DNA from: Phanerochaete sordida
Lineage: Eukaryota > Basidiomycota > Agaricomycetes > Polyporales > Phanerochaetaceae
Length of the DNA: 64,000 bases
NCBI GenBank assembly: GCA_019973155.2
Contig: BPQB01000002.1
Coordinates: 930,001 to 994,000 of the forward strand
Direction of reading: 5' to 3'
Part shown: positions 32,248-43,279 of the stretch, piece by piece
Numbering within the stretch: position 1 is the first letter of the stretch
Layout of the letters: every line of letters begins with the position of its first letter
Notes under the pieces: model-generated
The model's database searches: none
Told to the model about the DNA's origin: nothing
The model's input: the letters and a program-made list of their open reading frames with translations, nothing else
Position numbers and translations under genes: made by a program

Positions 32248-35200
32248 ATGTGCGTACCCTCTGCATTCCACGAGTGGCTATCTCTGACACGCAGATCTGC
32301 AGGTCAAGCGGCCCCGACATCAGCGATGCGGCCAGCGCGTCCACGAGCACCTTCACCACCGCGCTCGTCTTCAACGCCGCCGTCTTCGGCGTCGAACTCG
32401 CCATCTTCACCCTTGTACGACCTTACTTTCCTGCCATATACCAGCCACGAACATATGTACCACCAGAAGGGTGAGTCGCATGCTCTCTCACGCGCCTCCT
32501 CCCCACTGACTTGCTCGACAGAAAACGTTCCCCACCCCTCACACAACATCTCCAGCGGCTCCTCTGGCCATGGGCCATCTTCCGTGCAGACTATTCCCGA
32601 ATCAAGGACGTCAATGGTCTGGACGCCTACTTCTACGTGCGCTTCCTGCGAATGGCAGCCCGCATGTTCCTCCCGATATGGGTCCTCACTTGGCTCATCC
32701 TCCTTCCTATCAACGCTATCGACACGGAGGTCGAAGGGAGGAGCGGTCTGGATAAGCTGAGCTTCGGCAACATCGCGCGGAACAAGCAGGACCGGTACGC
32801 TGCGCACCTCATCCTCGCCTACCTCTTGACCTTCTGGGTTTGGTGGAACGTCAAGCACGAGATGGCCAACTTCATCAACACAAGACAACGCTGGCTCATC
32901 TCACCCGAGTACTCGCACTCTGCCCGAGCCAGCACCGTTCTCATCCGTGGCGTACCCCAAAGGTACCTCACCGAGCGGGCGCTCACGAACCTCTACGAGT
33001 GCCTTCCCGGTGGTGTTGCCAAGGTCTGGTTGAACCGTGACCTGAAGGACATGCCCGACCTGTACAAGCGCCGACTGAAGGCGTGCAACAAGCTCGAGAG
33101 CGCCGAGACATCCCTCATGAACACCGCTGCAAAGCTCCGGAACAAGCAGATCAAGGCCGACGCGAAAGCAGCGAAGAAGGGCAAGCAGACCTCGAGTGCG
33201 GACGATAGACCCCTCACCGATGCCTCCATCACCGACTCCGAGCGCAACGTTTCGCTCGCCGAACAGCTGGTGCCCAAGAACAAGCGACCCACTCATCGGC
33301 TGCCCATCAAGTTCCTGCCCTTCTCGCTGCCGCTCATCGGCAAGAAGGTGGACTCTATCGAGTGGGCCCGCGCCGAGATCGCCGAGACGAGTGCCGCTCT
33401 CAGGGAGCAGCGCATCATCCTGGCTGAGGAAGTCGCGTTGTCCTCGAACGAGAACGGACATCCAGGGCTGCCCCCTCCGGAGTCGAACCACCCCGATGCG
33501 CTCAAGCCCGACCCATCGACGAACAACCTGAAATACCCGCCCATGAACTCCGCCTTCGTTCTCTTCAACCGCCAGATTGCAGCGCATCTCGCGTCGCAGG
33601 CTCTGACGCACCACTCGCCGTACCGCATCGCAGACCGCCAGCTCGGGGTCGCCCCCGAGGACGTTATCTGGGCGAACCTGAACCTGAACCCGTACGAGGC
33701 GCGCGTGCGCGTCGCGATCTCGTGGGCGATCACGCTCGGGCTCATCATCCTCTGGGCGTTCCCCGTCGCGTTCGTCGGCGCGATCTCGAACATCCACGCG
33801 CTGTGCACGACGTACGGCTGGCTCGCGTGGATCTGCAAGCTGCCGCCGGTCATCGTCGGCATCATCTCCGGTATCCTCCCGCCCGTGCTCCTCGCGGTGC
33901 TCATGATGCTCCTCCCGATCGTGCTCAGGCTGCTCAGCCGCCTCGAGGGCACGCCGACGCGGACAGGCATCGAGCTTAGCCTCATGACGCGGTACTTCCT
34001 GTTCCAGGTCTTGGTACGTTCATCGTGTCTTGTTTGTGATCTGCGGTGTCTGACGGAGTCCACAGCATTCGTTCCTCATCGTCACGTTCTCTTCCGGTAT
34101 CATCGCTACCCTCCCAGACCTCGTGAACAACCCGACCTCTGTCCCCTCCAAGCTGGCGGCGAACCTGCCAAAGGCTTCCAACTTCTTCCTGACGTACATC
34201 ATCCTGCAAGGCCTCTCCGGAACAGCGTCCGGCTTCCTGCAAGTGGTGCCTCTCGTGCTCTACTACGTCAAGCTCTTCATCCTCGGTTCGACCCCGCGCT
34301 CCGTCTACAAGATCAGGTACACGCTCCGCAACGTCTCTTGGGGCACGATCTGGCCTGCTACGACGCTACTCCTGGTCATCGCGCTCGCGTACTCGATTAT
34401 CTCGCCCATCATCAACGGCCTCGCATTCGTCACGTTCTTCTTCTTCTACCAGCTTTGGAAGTACCAGTTCCTGTGGCAGCTTGACCAGCCCGAGAGCAGC
34501 GAGACCGGTGGACTCTTCTTCCCGAAGGCCATGCAGCACATCTTTGTCGGCATGTACATCATGCAGATCTGCCTCGCCGCGCTCTTCTTCCTCGCGCAGA
34601 ACCAGGACGGGCACCCAAGCGCGATCCCCGAGGGCGCGCTCATGGTCGTCCTTATCGTGTTCACGGTACGTAATTCAAAATCCACGTTCACAGGGAGCGT
34701 GTGTGTGCTGACGAGAACGGTTCGCAGGCGTTCGTCCACATCATCATCGACAACTCGTACGGGCCTCTCATCCACGCGCTCCCGCTCAGTCTCGCAGACA
34801 AGACCGGTGGCTTTGACATCAACCGCGAGGCCGCCGAGCAGGACCTGCGCGACAACTCGTCGACGGCGGACGGCCACAGCATCGCGGAAGGCGACCTCAA
34901 GAAGGATCCCACGCGGCGTTCTTCGGTCACCTCCACGGCGTTCGCCTCCGCGCAGTCCTCGCCGGACCCCGCAGGCGCCGAGCCCGCGAAGGACGCACAA
35001 GACCTGGAGGCGCGCGAGCGCGGCGACGACGCGCGGACGGCGAACCCGCCGGCGATCAAGCCCGTCGACGAGGACGCGGGCCCGAAGGAGTTCTACCACC
35101 CCGCGAGCGTCGAGCCGCAGCGCGTCGTGTGGCTCCCGCACGACACGCTCGGGCTCGCGGAGGAGGAGGAGCGCGAGATCCGCGCGGCGGGCATCCTGGT

Positions 35201-35285
35201 CAGCACCGCGGGCGCCGTCATGGACGAGAAGGGGCACGTCGACGTCAGCGGGGGCCCGCCCGACGGCGAGGTCCGTGTGCTGTGA
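32248..35285 (+). CDS. CSC1/OSCA-type (DUF221) mechanosensitive cation channel
   Basis: Exons 32248-32249, 32303-32470, 32522-34013, 34066-34665 and 34728-35285 give 939 aa. These proteins (CSC1, Phm7, Rsn1 in yeast; OSCA in plants, TMEM63 in animals) are osmotically or mechanically gated calcium-permeable channels of plasma membrane or ER. The order is typical: a first membrane helix at about 17-36 followed by RPYFPAIYQPRTYVPPE, helices at about 104-121 and 150-168, a long cytosolic loop (about 169-450) opening with STVLIRGVP, then the conserved core of about eight helices (452-765) with GIISGILPPVLLAVLMMLLP, and a charged Ser/Pro tail. The start codon is interrupted: AT at 32248-32249 and G at 32303, across a 53-nt intron (gtgcgt..ctgcag). 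No other ATG is in frame with the conserved N-terminus. Confidence 0.9.
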
Positions 35286-35565
35286 GAGGCTCGTAACGAG
35301 CGACTCCTGCTTGCTCCATGCTTTCCTTGTATATCCTCGATACCCTGGACGCTGTTCGACACACGCTCAGGATGCTGCTCGCGCGGCACGTCGATAACCC
35401 ACTGTCTGTACCATTATGATTACATGCTTAAATTAGTGTAGATATCCATCCAGTGTACTAATGTCCAGTTCCATGTACAATTAGCGATGACGCATTAACG
35501 AGCCTCATGATTACATCTACAACATCGCGTGTATCTCGTCTTTCCCTTTGTGTGTTTCGTACAGG

Positions 35566-36165
35566 TCATGCGTAGGCTGCCGCCTGCAGGACCGCAGGCG
35601 CGCAGCCGTCGTCCGTACAGAGGCCCGTCCCCGGCCCCTCCGCCGCCCCGCCCCCGCCATGCGCGCGCGCGAGCGCCGCCTCCGCGTAGTGCGCCGACGC
35701 CAGCAGGTGCTGGCGCACGCACGCCGCGTGCTCCGGGTCGTCCGCGAGCGTCACATAGCCAGCATGCAGGACGTCGGGGCAGTGCAGGTCGTGGGTCGGG
35801 GTCGTGCCGGCGGGCGCCGCCGCCGCGCTGGTGTCGTTGAGGAGCCCCTCGATGAACGAGGTGGTGGTGGGGTCGTCATAGTCGTGAATGGTCAGCTGCA
35901 TCGGGATGTCGTTGCCCCATGCTGCCAAAGCGACATGTTAGCATCTACGTCGTGTGCCAAAGCGGAGGGAGGACGCACTGTAGTGCGCGCGCCCCAGGAG
36001 GGGTGCGGGCGCGCGGAGGAGCTCGGTGAGCTGCGTAGCGTGCTTCAATGTCGCCAGGACATGGCCGGCCGCAAGGAGCGCGGCGAGCACGGTGCCGAGG
36101 ACCGCGGCGGCCCAGAGGGCGTACGGCCTGGCCAGGGCGGGCGTGGTGTGTCGTGCCCGTGCCAT
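35566..36165 (-). CDS. small UstYa-like (DUF3328) membrane protein, divergent
   Basis: Exons 36165-35979 and 35921-35566, with a 57-nt intron (gtgcgt..ggcag), give 180 aa. A single N-terminal membrane helix lies at about residues 14-35, followed by the HYTWGNDIP segment (61-69) often found in basidiomycete UstYa-like proteins. An HxxHC motif is present as His106, His109, Cys110; the second, expected HxxHC is degenerate (HAAC at 127-130). UstYa-family proteins are oxidases or cyclases that tailor peptide and other secondary metabolites. The length is shorter than usual (about 230-260 aa), so part of the fold may be lost or the gene may be a divergent branch. It lies 1.5 kb from the P450 gene in opposite orientation. 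Family call is moderate, activity is inference. Confidence 0.55.
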
Positions 36166-37666
36166 TCGTGAGTGCGGCGGGGAGTCGTGGTGTGTCGTGC
36201 GCACGCAACATATACGCGGGCCCTCTTATTGTTCTGCGCGCGCTGGCCACGGTGCCCACGCCGAAGCTGGCGGTGGAAGCCTGTGTGTTGCCAGCGCGAC
36301 CGCTGGAATGCTGTGGGCTTGGAGCGGCGGCGGCGCGCGGCTGTGCGCTCGGGCAGACAAAGGGAAGGGCCCCTGGCCCCGGGCGCCCGCATGGGCCAAT
36401 GCGGGGCAGTGATGGGGACGCCACCCTGAGGAGGGCCCCAAACCCGCCGCCAGGGCTCCTGCGAGGAACCCGGGTGTGGCACCGTTTCCTAACAGGCTTT
36501 TTGTGATGTCTGCGGTCTTGTGTGCAGGCTGCCGACGTAGATAGGCACGAGCGATTCTATGGCTGCATTGCAGACTGTCTCCGTGTGAGGCCCCTTATTG
36601 TTTGGAAGTGGAGAGCGAGCCCATCCGACCATAACGGGAAGCACGCACATCCCAAGGGCCATGCCCGAGCGCCCAGAAGCCTCGACTCGCGCATGGTTGG
36701 CGATGCCAGCCTATAGTCTGGCGTATGCATCGGCACACTTGTGACAGTGCGGAATGGAGGGTTTGGCGACGCTTGGAGACCGCCAAGCAGGGGCAATGTA
36801 CGACAGATTCGGGGCGAACGGTGAGCACGGGGCCGTCAAGCATTGGTGTTTATGCCGGCGTACGAGCTTCTGTTGGACTCTCAAGAGCCACGGAAACACG
36901 TCGACCAATCCCTGCTGGGGAACATGCGACATTGAAGCGGCTAAGCGTGTCGCGAGAGGCAGTCAGAACCCAAGCGTAAGTTTCAGGGCAAGCGTACTTA
37001 CCCGAGCATCAGAACTAGGCCTCTCCATCGTTACACATGACTTCGGGAAACGCACGAATTCTCCCCTGACACCACTCGGGGGCCCTTTGGCCTCGGATAT
37101 CTCCAGAATGCCGGCGCAGTCGCATACAAACCGGAGGCCTTACATCTACCCCGAGGTACTAGCAACAGAGCCTCGTTGGAGTAGCTTGTCGCTTCGTGCT
37201 TCGTCTAATGCCACTTTGTGCAGGTATCGCCGAGGAAGGTACCTAGGCAGCTGCTGCCTATGAACTGGGGTTAGTTGAACGGAGGCTCGGTGTCGGTTCG
37301 CAAGCCGCACTGCGCAACTGATCCGCTGATCAGCGTCGCAAGGAAAAGAAAGATAAAAGCATCGAACATGACGATCCCAATCAGAATATTGATGGTGTTA
37401 CGGAAATGAAGGCATCGAGGTCGAAGTCTCGAAGCCGGACTTCGCGTTGACCGTCGTGCGCTGCGTCACGTGGTACGTTCCTGGCGTCCCTCCCTGGCGC
37501 CTGGCAAGCGAGGCTGCGCTGGTCTTCGCACGCCCGTGTGGTGGACGGGAGATAATGATACACAGCCTCCTCCAGCCTCCTTGCTCTGCCTCACAGCCAG
37601 GCCAAAGCTTGAGACAATACTCATACTAGCCAAGACGCGGGCTGTGTGAGGAAGGCCAGAGCTGAC
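36166..37666. promoter_or_regulatory. divergent promoter region UstYa-like / P450
   Basis: A 1.5-kb gap between the minus-strand start at 36165 and the plus-strand start at 37667. A TATA-like GTATATG on the minus strand (36209-36215) lies 44 nt before the UstYa-like ATG. Overlapping open frames around 36.0-36.5 and 36.75-37.26 kb show no domains. Confidence 0.4.
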
Positions 37667-40091
37667 ATGGGTTTCAGTGAATTCTTCTTCGCAGGACTTC
37701 TCGCTTGGTTCTTTTACCAAGCCACCTGGGGCAAGAAGACAGCCCTTTCGGACGTCGCTGGACCCCCTCGAGAATCCTGGCTCAGAGGTGAAGTCACAGC
37801 CGACTCCGTGAAGAGCTATGCTCAGTCCCAATACCACAGGTAATACGCAACGCCTTTTTCGCGATGCGTTGGACTACAACCTCTGGCTGTCTCGGACATA
37901 CGGAGCAGCCGTGAAGATGTGCACGCTTTTCGGCGTCAGTTGCTCTGTATATATCGCATATTTGGCGTATTAACGCAGATCATCAGCGAGAAGCCTTGTA
38001 CCTGTCCGACCCCCTCGCCCTGCATCATGTGTTCGTTAAGGACCAGCAAGCTTTCGATGCGAACGACGCTTTTATTCAGTTAGTCGCTGAGGATGTTCGG
38101 GCCACAGTGTAAATACTCACCTGATTGTAGGAGCAATCTCCTCCTGTTTGGGGAAGGGCTTATCGGCACGCTAGGTCAGTCTCAGCCTTGACACTGGCGG
38201 TGCTCGACTTGACCTCAGACAGGCGAACAGCATCGGAAGCAGCGCAAAATGCTTAATCCGGTCTTCTCTGTTTCAAACCTACGAGAAATCCTTCCAATTA
38301 TCCATCCCATCGCGACAGAGATGGCGTCGGTATTTACGAAGCAAATACCCACTGACGGCAGTAAGTCTCGTTCTCTACTGCGCTTCGGCTCAGGAGACTG
38401 AGGTGTACACCGCTATAGCTCCGACTGAGATTGATGTGATGCCGTGGCTCTCTCGAGGTGCTCAAGAGTACATCTCCCAGGCATGCTTCGGGTGGACGTT
38501 TAACGCTCTCGACCTCAATAAACGCAACACCTACTCCGAAGCAGCCAGGAGATATACGTAAGAAGTCAGATTTGCCACCTTTGAAGTCATGGGCTTATCT
38601 TCGGTCCAGGCCAGCGGCTCTGCGAGTCTCTTGGCTCAGACCATATGTGCCTTTTATTGTCCGCGCTATTCCGCTGTCGATACGGACAATGCTCCTCGAC
38701 TGGTACCCTGGCGAAGACATGAAGGACTTCGTCTACATCCTCGATATCATGCACCAGACGAGCAAGCACATATTTGAAGAGAAGAAGAAATCGCTCGAAG
38801 GCGACTCCGCAGAGAAGGACAGCGTCGCGACGCCTGGCAGATCGGAAGGAGACCTGGGTCCGGTCATGCAGGGCAAGGACATCATGAGTATCCTGCGTAC
38901 GTCCGATGCTCTCGCGGAATCCATCAGACAGACGGACTGATGCTGGAGCCAGTGAAGGCCAATGCGTCCTCGGATAAAGCGGATCGCATGACCGACTCTG
39001 AGATTATCAGTCAAATGAGGTGAATATTTCCCGTGCCTGGACCGCCGCCGGTTTGACCAGGCGAAAGCACCCTTCTGTTTGCAGGCTTCGAGACGACGAC
39101 GTATGCGGTCTCGCGGATCCTCTGCGTGCTGGCGAGCCATCCGGAAGCTCAAGCTCGCATCCGTACTGAGGTCAAAGCTGCGAAAGAGAAGTATCTTGCA
39201 GAGGGACGATCATCCGCTGCGACATGGCAAGACGTATCTCTCTCTTACGACGACCTGATGGCGCTCCCGTACCTCGACGCTGTTATTCGAGAAACCCTTC
39301 GGGTGTATCCCCCAAGCAGCGTCCACTTCCGGGTGTATGTTCCGCCTCCTTTCGACCCTACATTTCTCGCAAGCTGACGTATTCTAGTGCACTGCAAGAC
39401 ACGACGCTCCCCTTGCAGTACCCCGTGAAGTCCATCGACGGCAAGCCTATCACCTCCATTCCTGTGGAGAAGGGCACGCAGATCCTGGTCTCGATCATCG
39501 CGTCGAACCATAACAAAGATATTTGGGGAGCCGACGCCTCCGAATGGAAGCCGGAACGCTGGCTGAAGACGGCGGACCAGACGACGTCCAAGGAACTCAC
39601 CGATTCTGTCAAGTATCCAGGGGTGTACAACGGGATGTGCGTACCTAATCCTGTGATAACACGATGTCAAGCTGATGAGATGTATAGGATGACCTTCTTG
39701 GGAGGCCCGAGAGCCTGCATGTAAGCCTCGCACAAAGCGCGTCGCGAATGACCCTTGCTGACTACGATATGCAGAGGCTTCAAGTTCTCCGAAATGGAAG
39801 CAAGTCAGTCCTCCGTGACCCACCTTCTCCGCGCCCTGCTGATCATCGTGCCAACTTGCAGAGCAAGTCCTAGCCACGCTACTCCCACGTCTGCACTTTG
39901 CGCCGCCTTCGGCTGTCGACGAGCGCGGAAACAAGAAGGAGGTGTACTGGATGATGAGCGGCCCGCAGATTCCCGTCGTGCGCCCACCCTTCGGCGACGG
40001 CACCACGGCCCAAGTGCCGCTCGACGTCCGCCTCGCCAGGGACGAGGACTTCGCGGAGACTTCCGACGACGAGGATCTAATCAGGCTATAG
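37667..40091 (+). CDS. cytochrome P450 monooxygenase
   Basis: Thirteen exons give 596 aa: 37667-37787, 37840-37934, 37987-38078, 38131-38174, 38223-38360, 38419-38557, 38610-38896, 38953-39019, 39068-39334, 39388-39636, 39688-39720, 39775-39803, 39862-40091. It is a microsomal class-II P450: an N-terminal anchor (about 3-21) precedes a GPP hinge. Landmarks are GEQHRKQRKMLNPVF (helix C), AGFETT (333-338, oxygen-activating helix I), ETLR (403-406, ExxR), PERW (472-475) and the haem loop FLGGPRACIG with Cys510 as thiolate ligand. Two acceptor choices matter: ccag at 38952 and aaag at 39067; the more obvious cag sites nearby give either a 35-nt intron or a broken frame. The protein is long for a P450 because of the helix G/H loop (about 250-290). 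No pseudogene mark was found. Substrate unknown; neighbours suggest tailoring oxidation. Confidence 0.88.
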
Positions 40092-40547
40092 GCGATAGAG
40101 AGTTGGTGAGCCTCCGGCTGATTGTCTGCATCTGTTGGCATTGGCTTATTGTTGTGCGGACCGGACGCAAGAACTGCGGATGTACCTTCCCCACATTGCC
40201 TGAGCGGTTGTATCCCCGCGTTATTCTGCATGTAACGAAATTATTTCAACGATGCTTGAGGTCGACATGGATTGAGGATATCGCAAAACCTCCTCCACAT
40301 CGGATATGAGGAGTGGGGCCTGCAAACCGGAGAGGAAATGAAATAGCGTGAGACAGCCTTTCCGCTTGAAAGACATCTTGCATACCGTCGATCAACATTT
40401 TATATCGAGGACTGCATCCGTACTCACTTCCGTGTGAATCATCTCCGCTGCTACATGCGCACCACGCGGCGCGCAGCTACTGGCTTATAGCCTCCACTTG
40501 CCGCAGGCCGCACGACACATCCCGACTGCCGCACGACGCACATCGCA
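40092..40547. other. intergenic, P450 3' flank
   Basis: About 450 bp between the P450 stop and the next possible start. No open frame of note. Confidence 0.4.
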
Positions 40548-40956
40548 ATGGACGTATGTCGGCCTCCTAAACGCAAAGCTCACCGCATCTAATTTTGAAA
40601 CGCATAGTATGCTCTCAACGAAAGGCCCGCTGCTGCGAGTGCAGCAGAATACTTGCCGCTCAGTCAGGATGACGATGTGCACCCGAAGGAGCGTACCCTC
40701 GGGGCAGCTACTGCAAAGATAGCCCTCTGGATGTCTCCAGCAGCGATGGCCGTCGCATTTGCGACTCTCGTACTCGTGAATGCGATGTGCCTGCTGTTCA
40801 CGATGCACCAGGTGAACGTCGTGCACGGGGCATTGAAGGATCGACTTGAGTTCGTAGCGAACCATGATCTGCGGCAGATCCGAGTACGTGATAGACTATC
40901 CGAACATCACGCAACACACACTGACGCAACAGATAGTCTCTATAATGGGGCTATAA
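40548..40956 (+). pseudogene. N-terminal remnant of a single-helix membrane protein, possibly UstYa-like
   Basis: Exons 40548-40553 and 40608-40883 (intron gtatgt..catag) encode 94 residues, optionally followed by 40933-40956, which ends in a stop. The product opens MDYALNERP, has the acidic segment EYLPLSQDDD at 16-25, a membrane helix at about 41-67 and then LKDRLEFVANHDLRQIR. This opening (PLxxDD, one helix, then a basic stretch) is how many basidiomycete UstYa-like proteins begin, but the whole catalytic part with HxxHC motifs is missing; only 150 bp remain before the 3' end of the opposite-strand gene. I read it as a truncated gene. A genuine small membrane protein of about 100-160 aa is the alternative. 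Confidence 0.45.
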
Positions 40957-41123
40957 TTGGCACAGGGATGTTACAAACTTTTACATACATACAAGAAGAC
41001 AGGCTTTTCACGTCTATTCGAGATTATAACCTCGGTTTCGCTCAGACCAAGGCGCATGAAGGCAAACGAGTGTACTGTTGGTAGCTATGCGACATAGACA
41101 TACGCAACTAAGGAGCGGAGAAG

Positions 41124-42324
41124 CTAGGCATACTTGTCAGGCTGCCGGCCGATCTGTCGTGCTTGTCCTTGCTGGGCCTCGGCGAGTGCAGCTCGATAAC
41201 CTGGCCAGGACCGTAAGATCCTTCGAGCCGATCGATAGGCGTCACTATGCTGAGCGTGTGTGTCGGCCCTCTCGAGGCCGGTGCCCACGACAGGGTGGAG
41301 AGTTGCACGGTTTGTTCCCATGACAGGCCAAGGCCGACGTGTATGAGGATCAGCGTAGAGGCGATGCCCTGACGGAACGTCCCACGTCAGCGTCCCCCAG
41401 CGTGTCCGCGCAGTGTACGAGACTCACGTAGGTCTGCGTGGCAATAAGGATCATGATGACCTCCGCGGGGTGGTTGATGCCGAAGATGACCACAAAGATG
41501 AGCTGCACAATGAAGTACAGCGCACCGCTCTCGATCATGACGCTAATGGCTGCGCGCGTCGTTGAGCGCGTCGGCAGCTCATAGAGCGCCGTGTCCTTGG
41601 ACATCCACCAGATGCGCCCGATGATGAGCCCGGTCACCATGACGTTTGTGCAGAGCGGCAGGATGAAGCTCGCGAGGGCTAGCGGGACGATCGACGGCAT
41701 CGCCGTCGAGCCGGTCGTCCCCCAGACGAAGTGGCCCACCACCGCTGCGCATACTGCGGCGAAGTTCGTGAGCTCGGGCTGGCGCGCAAGCGGGATGCGT
41801 AGAGCTGCTTACTGAGGCCTGACGAGGCAGTGAGCAGAGGAATGATAGTGATGTAGTAGTTCCGGCCCCAGATTATATAACACCTATATATTAGAATGAG
41901 ATCCCCGAGAAAGTCGGCTACAGAAGTGGTGCAGTCTGCGATGAAAGTATGGTAGGTTTCATCCGCAAAGCCTGCGACCTCGCCACCGTTCTACGGAGAT
42001 GTTCAGATAAATAGCTCGGAGATTATCGCAAAGATTGTAGAAGCTTCGTACCAAGTATTCGACGAAATGGGCAAATTCCAATGCGTAGTGTAGCGTGCAT
42101 GCCACAAAGAGCAGGCAGTGCAGAGTGACGATGATGGTGTTAGCCCCCCGGTTCTTCTGAATCCATAGGATGACCCATATGGATGCCGCGAACAACAGGA
42201 CATACGCGCCTGTTTCGCGGTCAGAGCCAAGCCACCGTCGGACGAACACGGACCCGAACGCACCGTAGAAGAGCGACTCGCACACGAACCCGACGAGTGC
42301 TAGGACATCTACATTGAGGGGCAT
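41124..42324 (-). CDS. basidiomycete seven-helix membrane protein, copy A (frameshift near the end)
   Basis: Exons 42324-42264, 42209-42052, 41990-41813, 41753-41428 and 41369-41124 give 322 aa as read. It belongs to a large mushroom family of seven-helix, GPCR-like proteins of unknown function. Hydrophobic helices occur throughout, with LHYALEFAHF (helix 2-3), GDLILIYRCYIIWGRNY (helix 4, shared with copy B as GDLILIYRLWLIYNGNY), and ESGALYFIVQLIFVVIFGIN (helix 6). The first three exons have exactly the lengths seen in copy B (61, 158, 178 nt). In exon 5 copy A has one extra C at about 41339-41342 relative to copy B, after ATACAA; downstream the reading frame departs from the shared VGLGLS/AGLGLT and becomes Arg-rich. 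In the frame without the extra base the stop would be at 41108. An upstream in-frame ATG at 42345 is possible. Confidence 0.75.
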
Positions 42325-43279
42325 GTCGATGGGGGCTGGGGGCAAGGAGCGTGAGTGCGGGGGGCAGGCTGAACCGGGCGCGGGCGTTGATAAACCACAA
42401 GCGGCGACCCGTCATACGGCTGGCGCCGTCATCCGAAATACGGGCTGATACGCCTCTGCTGTCACCGTTGCGGGGGCCCCAAGCGAGCCCGCGAGGCACC
42501 AGGCTGATCATCTCACCTGGACATCCCTATGCCGTATTTCCCTGCGTCAGCAGCGCGCGCAGGGCCGGGCAGCGCGGCGGCCAGGTTTGCAGACGGGTCG
42601 CAACGATCCGCGGGCAGCATAAACCAACATACGGACGGGGAATCACAGACACCGACACAGCGCGGGCGCTGGCCGCTGATCACGGGCCTAGTCAAATGAA
42701 AAGGCTGGTGCCTGCGCCCCCGCTCTGATGCCGCCGCCACACGCACGGCGTTCTCACGGCAACAAGCCCTAGTCCATATCTGCACAGACGGCCTGCAAGG
42801 GTCCGCCGTCGGTGGCGCCGCCCCTGGAGTCGGCGTCGGGGCATCAGTCGGGCTGGGCTGGGCGCAAGGTTCGCGGCAGGCTACTGAAGTGGTTCTGCAA
42901 CGGGCATCGTCCGCGCGAGTGACAGAATCCGCCGCATCCGAGACATGGTGCGCCTGGAGCGGCGGCGGCGCCCTTCCAGAATGCACAGATGATCTGGAGT
43001 TGATTGCTCGGATCCACATTCCGGGGCCATCGCTGCTGTGTGCGTCCGATGCCGACAGCTGCTTTCTCACCCGGGCGGGATCACGAGAGAAGGGCCGTCG
43101 TTCTCGACCAAGGGTGCACAGGTGCAAGATGTCGTGGTCGCATTGGCAAATCGTGAATACGATGGGAGTAGCTCCCGACTAAAGTACTAGAAGGCTTATC
43201 AGCTGCTGAGCCCTTCGGCGAGAGCTGGAGCGGGTACTCACCTAGATAACACAAGGAGTAGGAGGCGAGGCGTATAAGG
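42325..43279. other. spacer between the seven-helix copies
   Basis: About 950 bp; promoter of copy A on the left and 3' flank of copy B on the right. The minus-strand frame 42513-43127 is Arg/Pro/Ser-biased with no domain and no link to either neighbour. Confidence 0.4.

Noticed and set aside
31766..32287. 173-codon open frame before the CSC1-like gene
   Set aside because: No domain; overlaps the split start codon and first intron of the channel in another frame.
39019..39068. Frameshift in the P450
   Set aside because: Apparent only when cag at 39060 is used as acceptor; aaag at 39067 gives a continuous, family-like reading.
39245..40231. 328-codon minus-strand open frame
   Set aside because: Antisense of P450 exons 9-13, which encode the ExxR and haem motifs.
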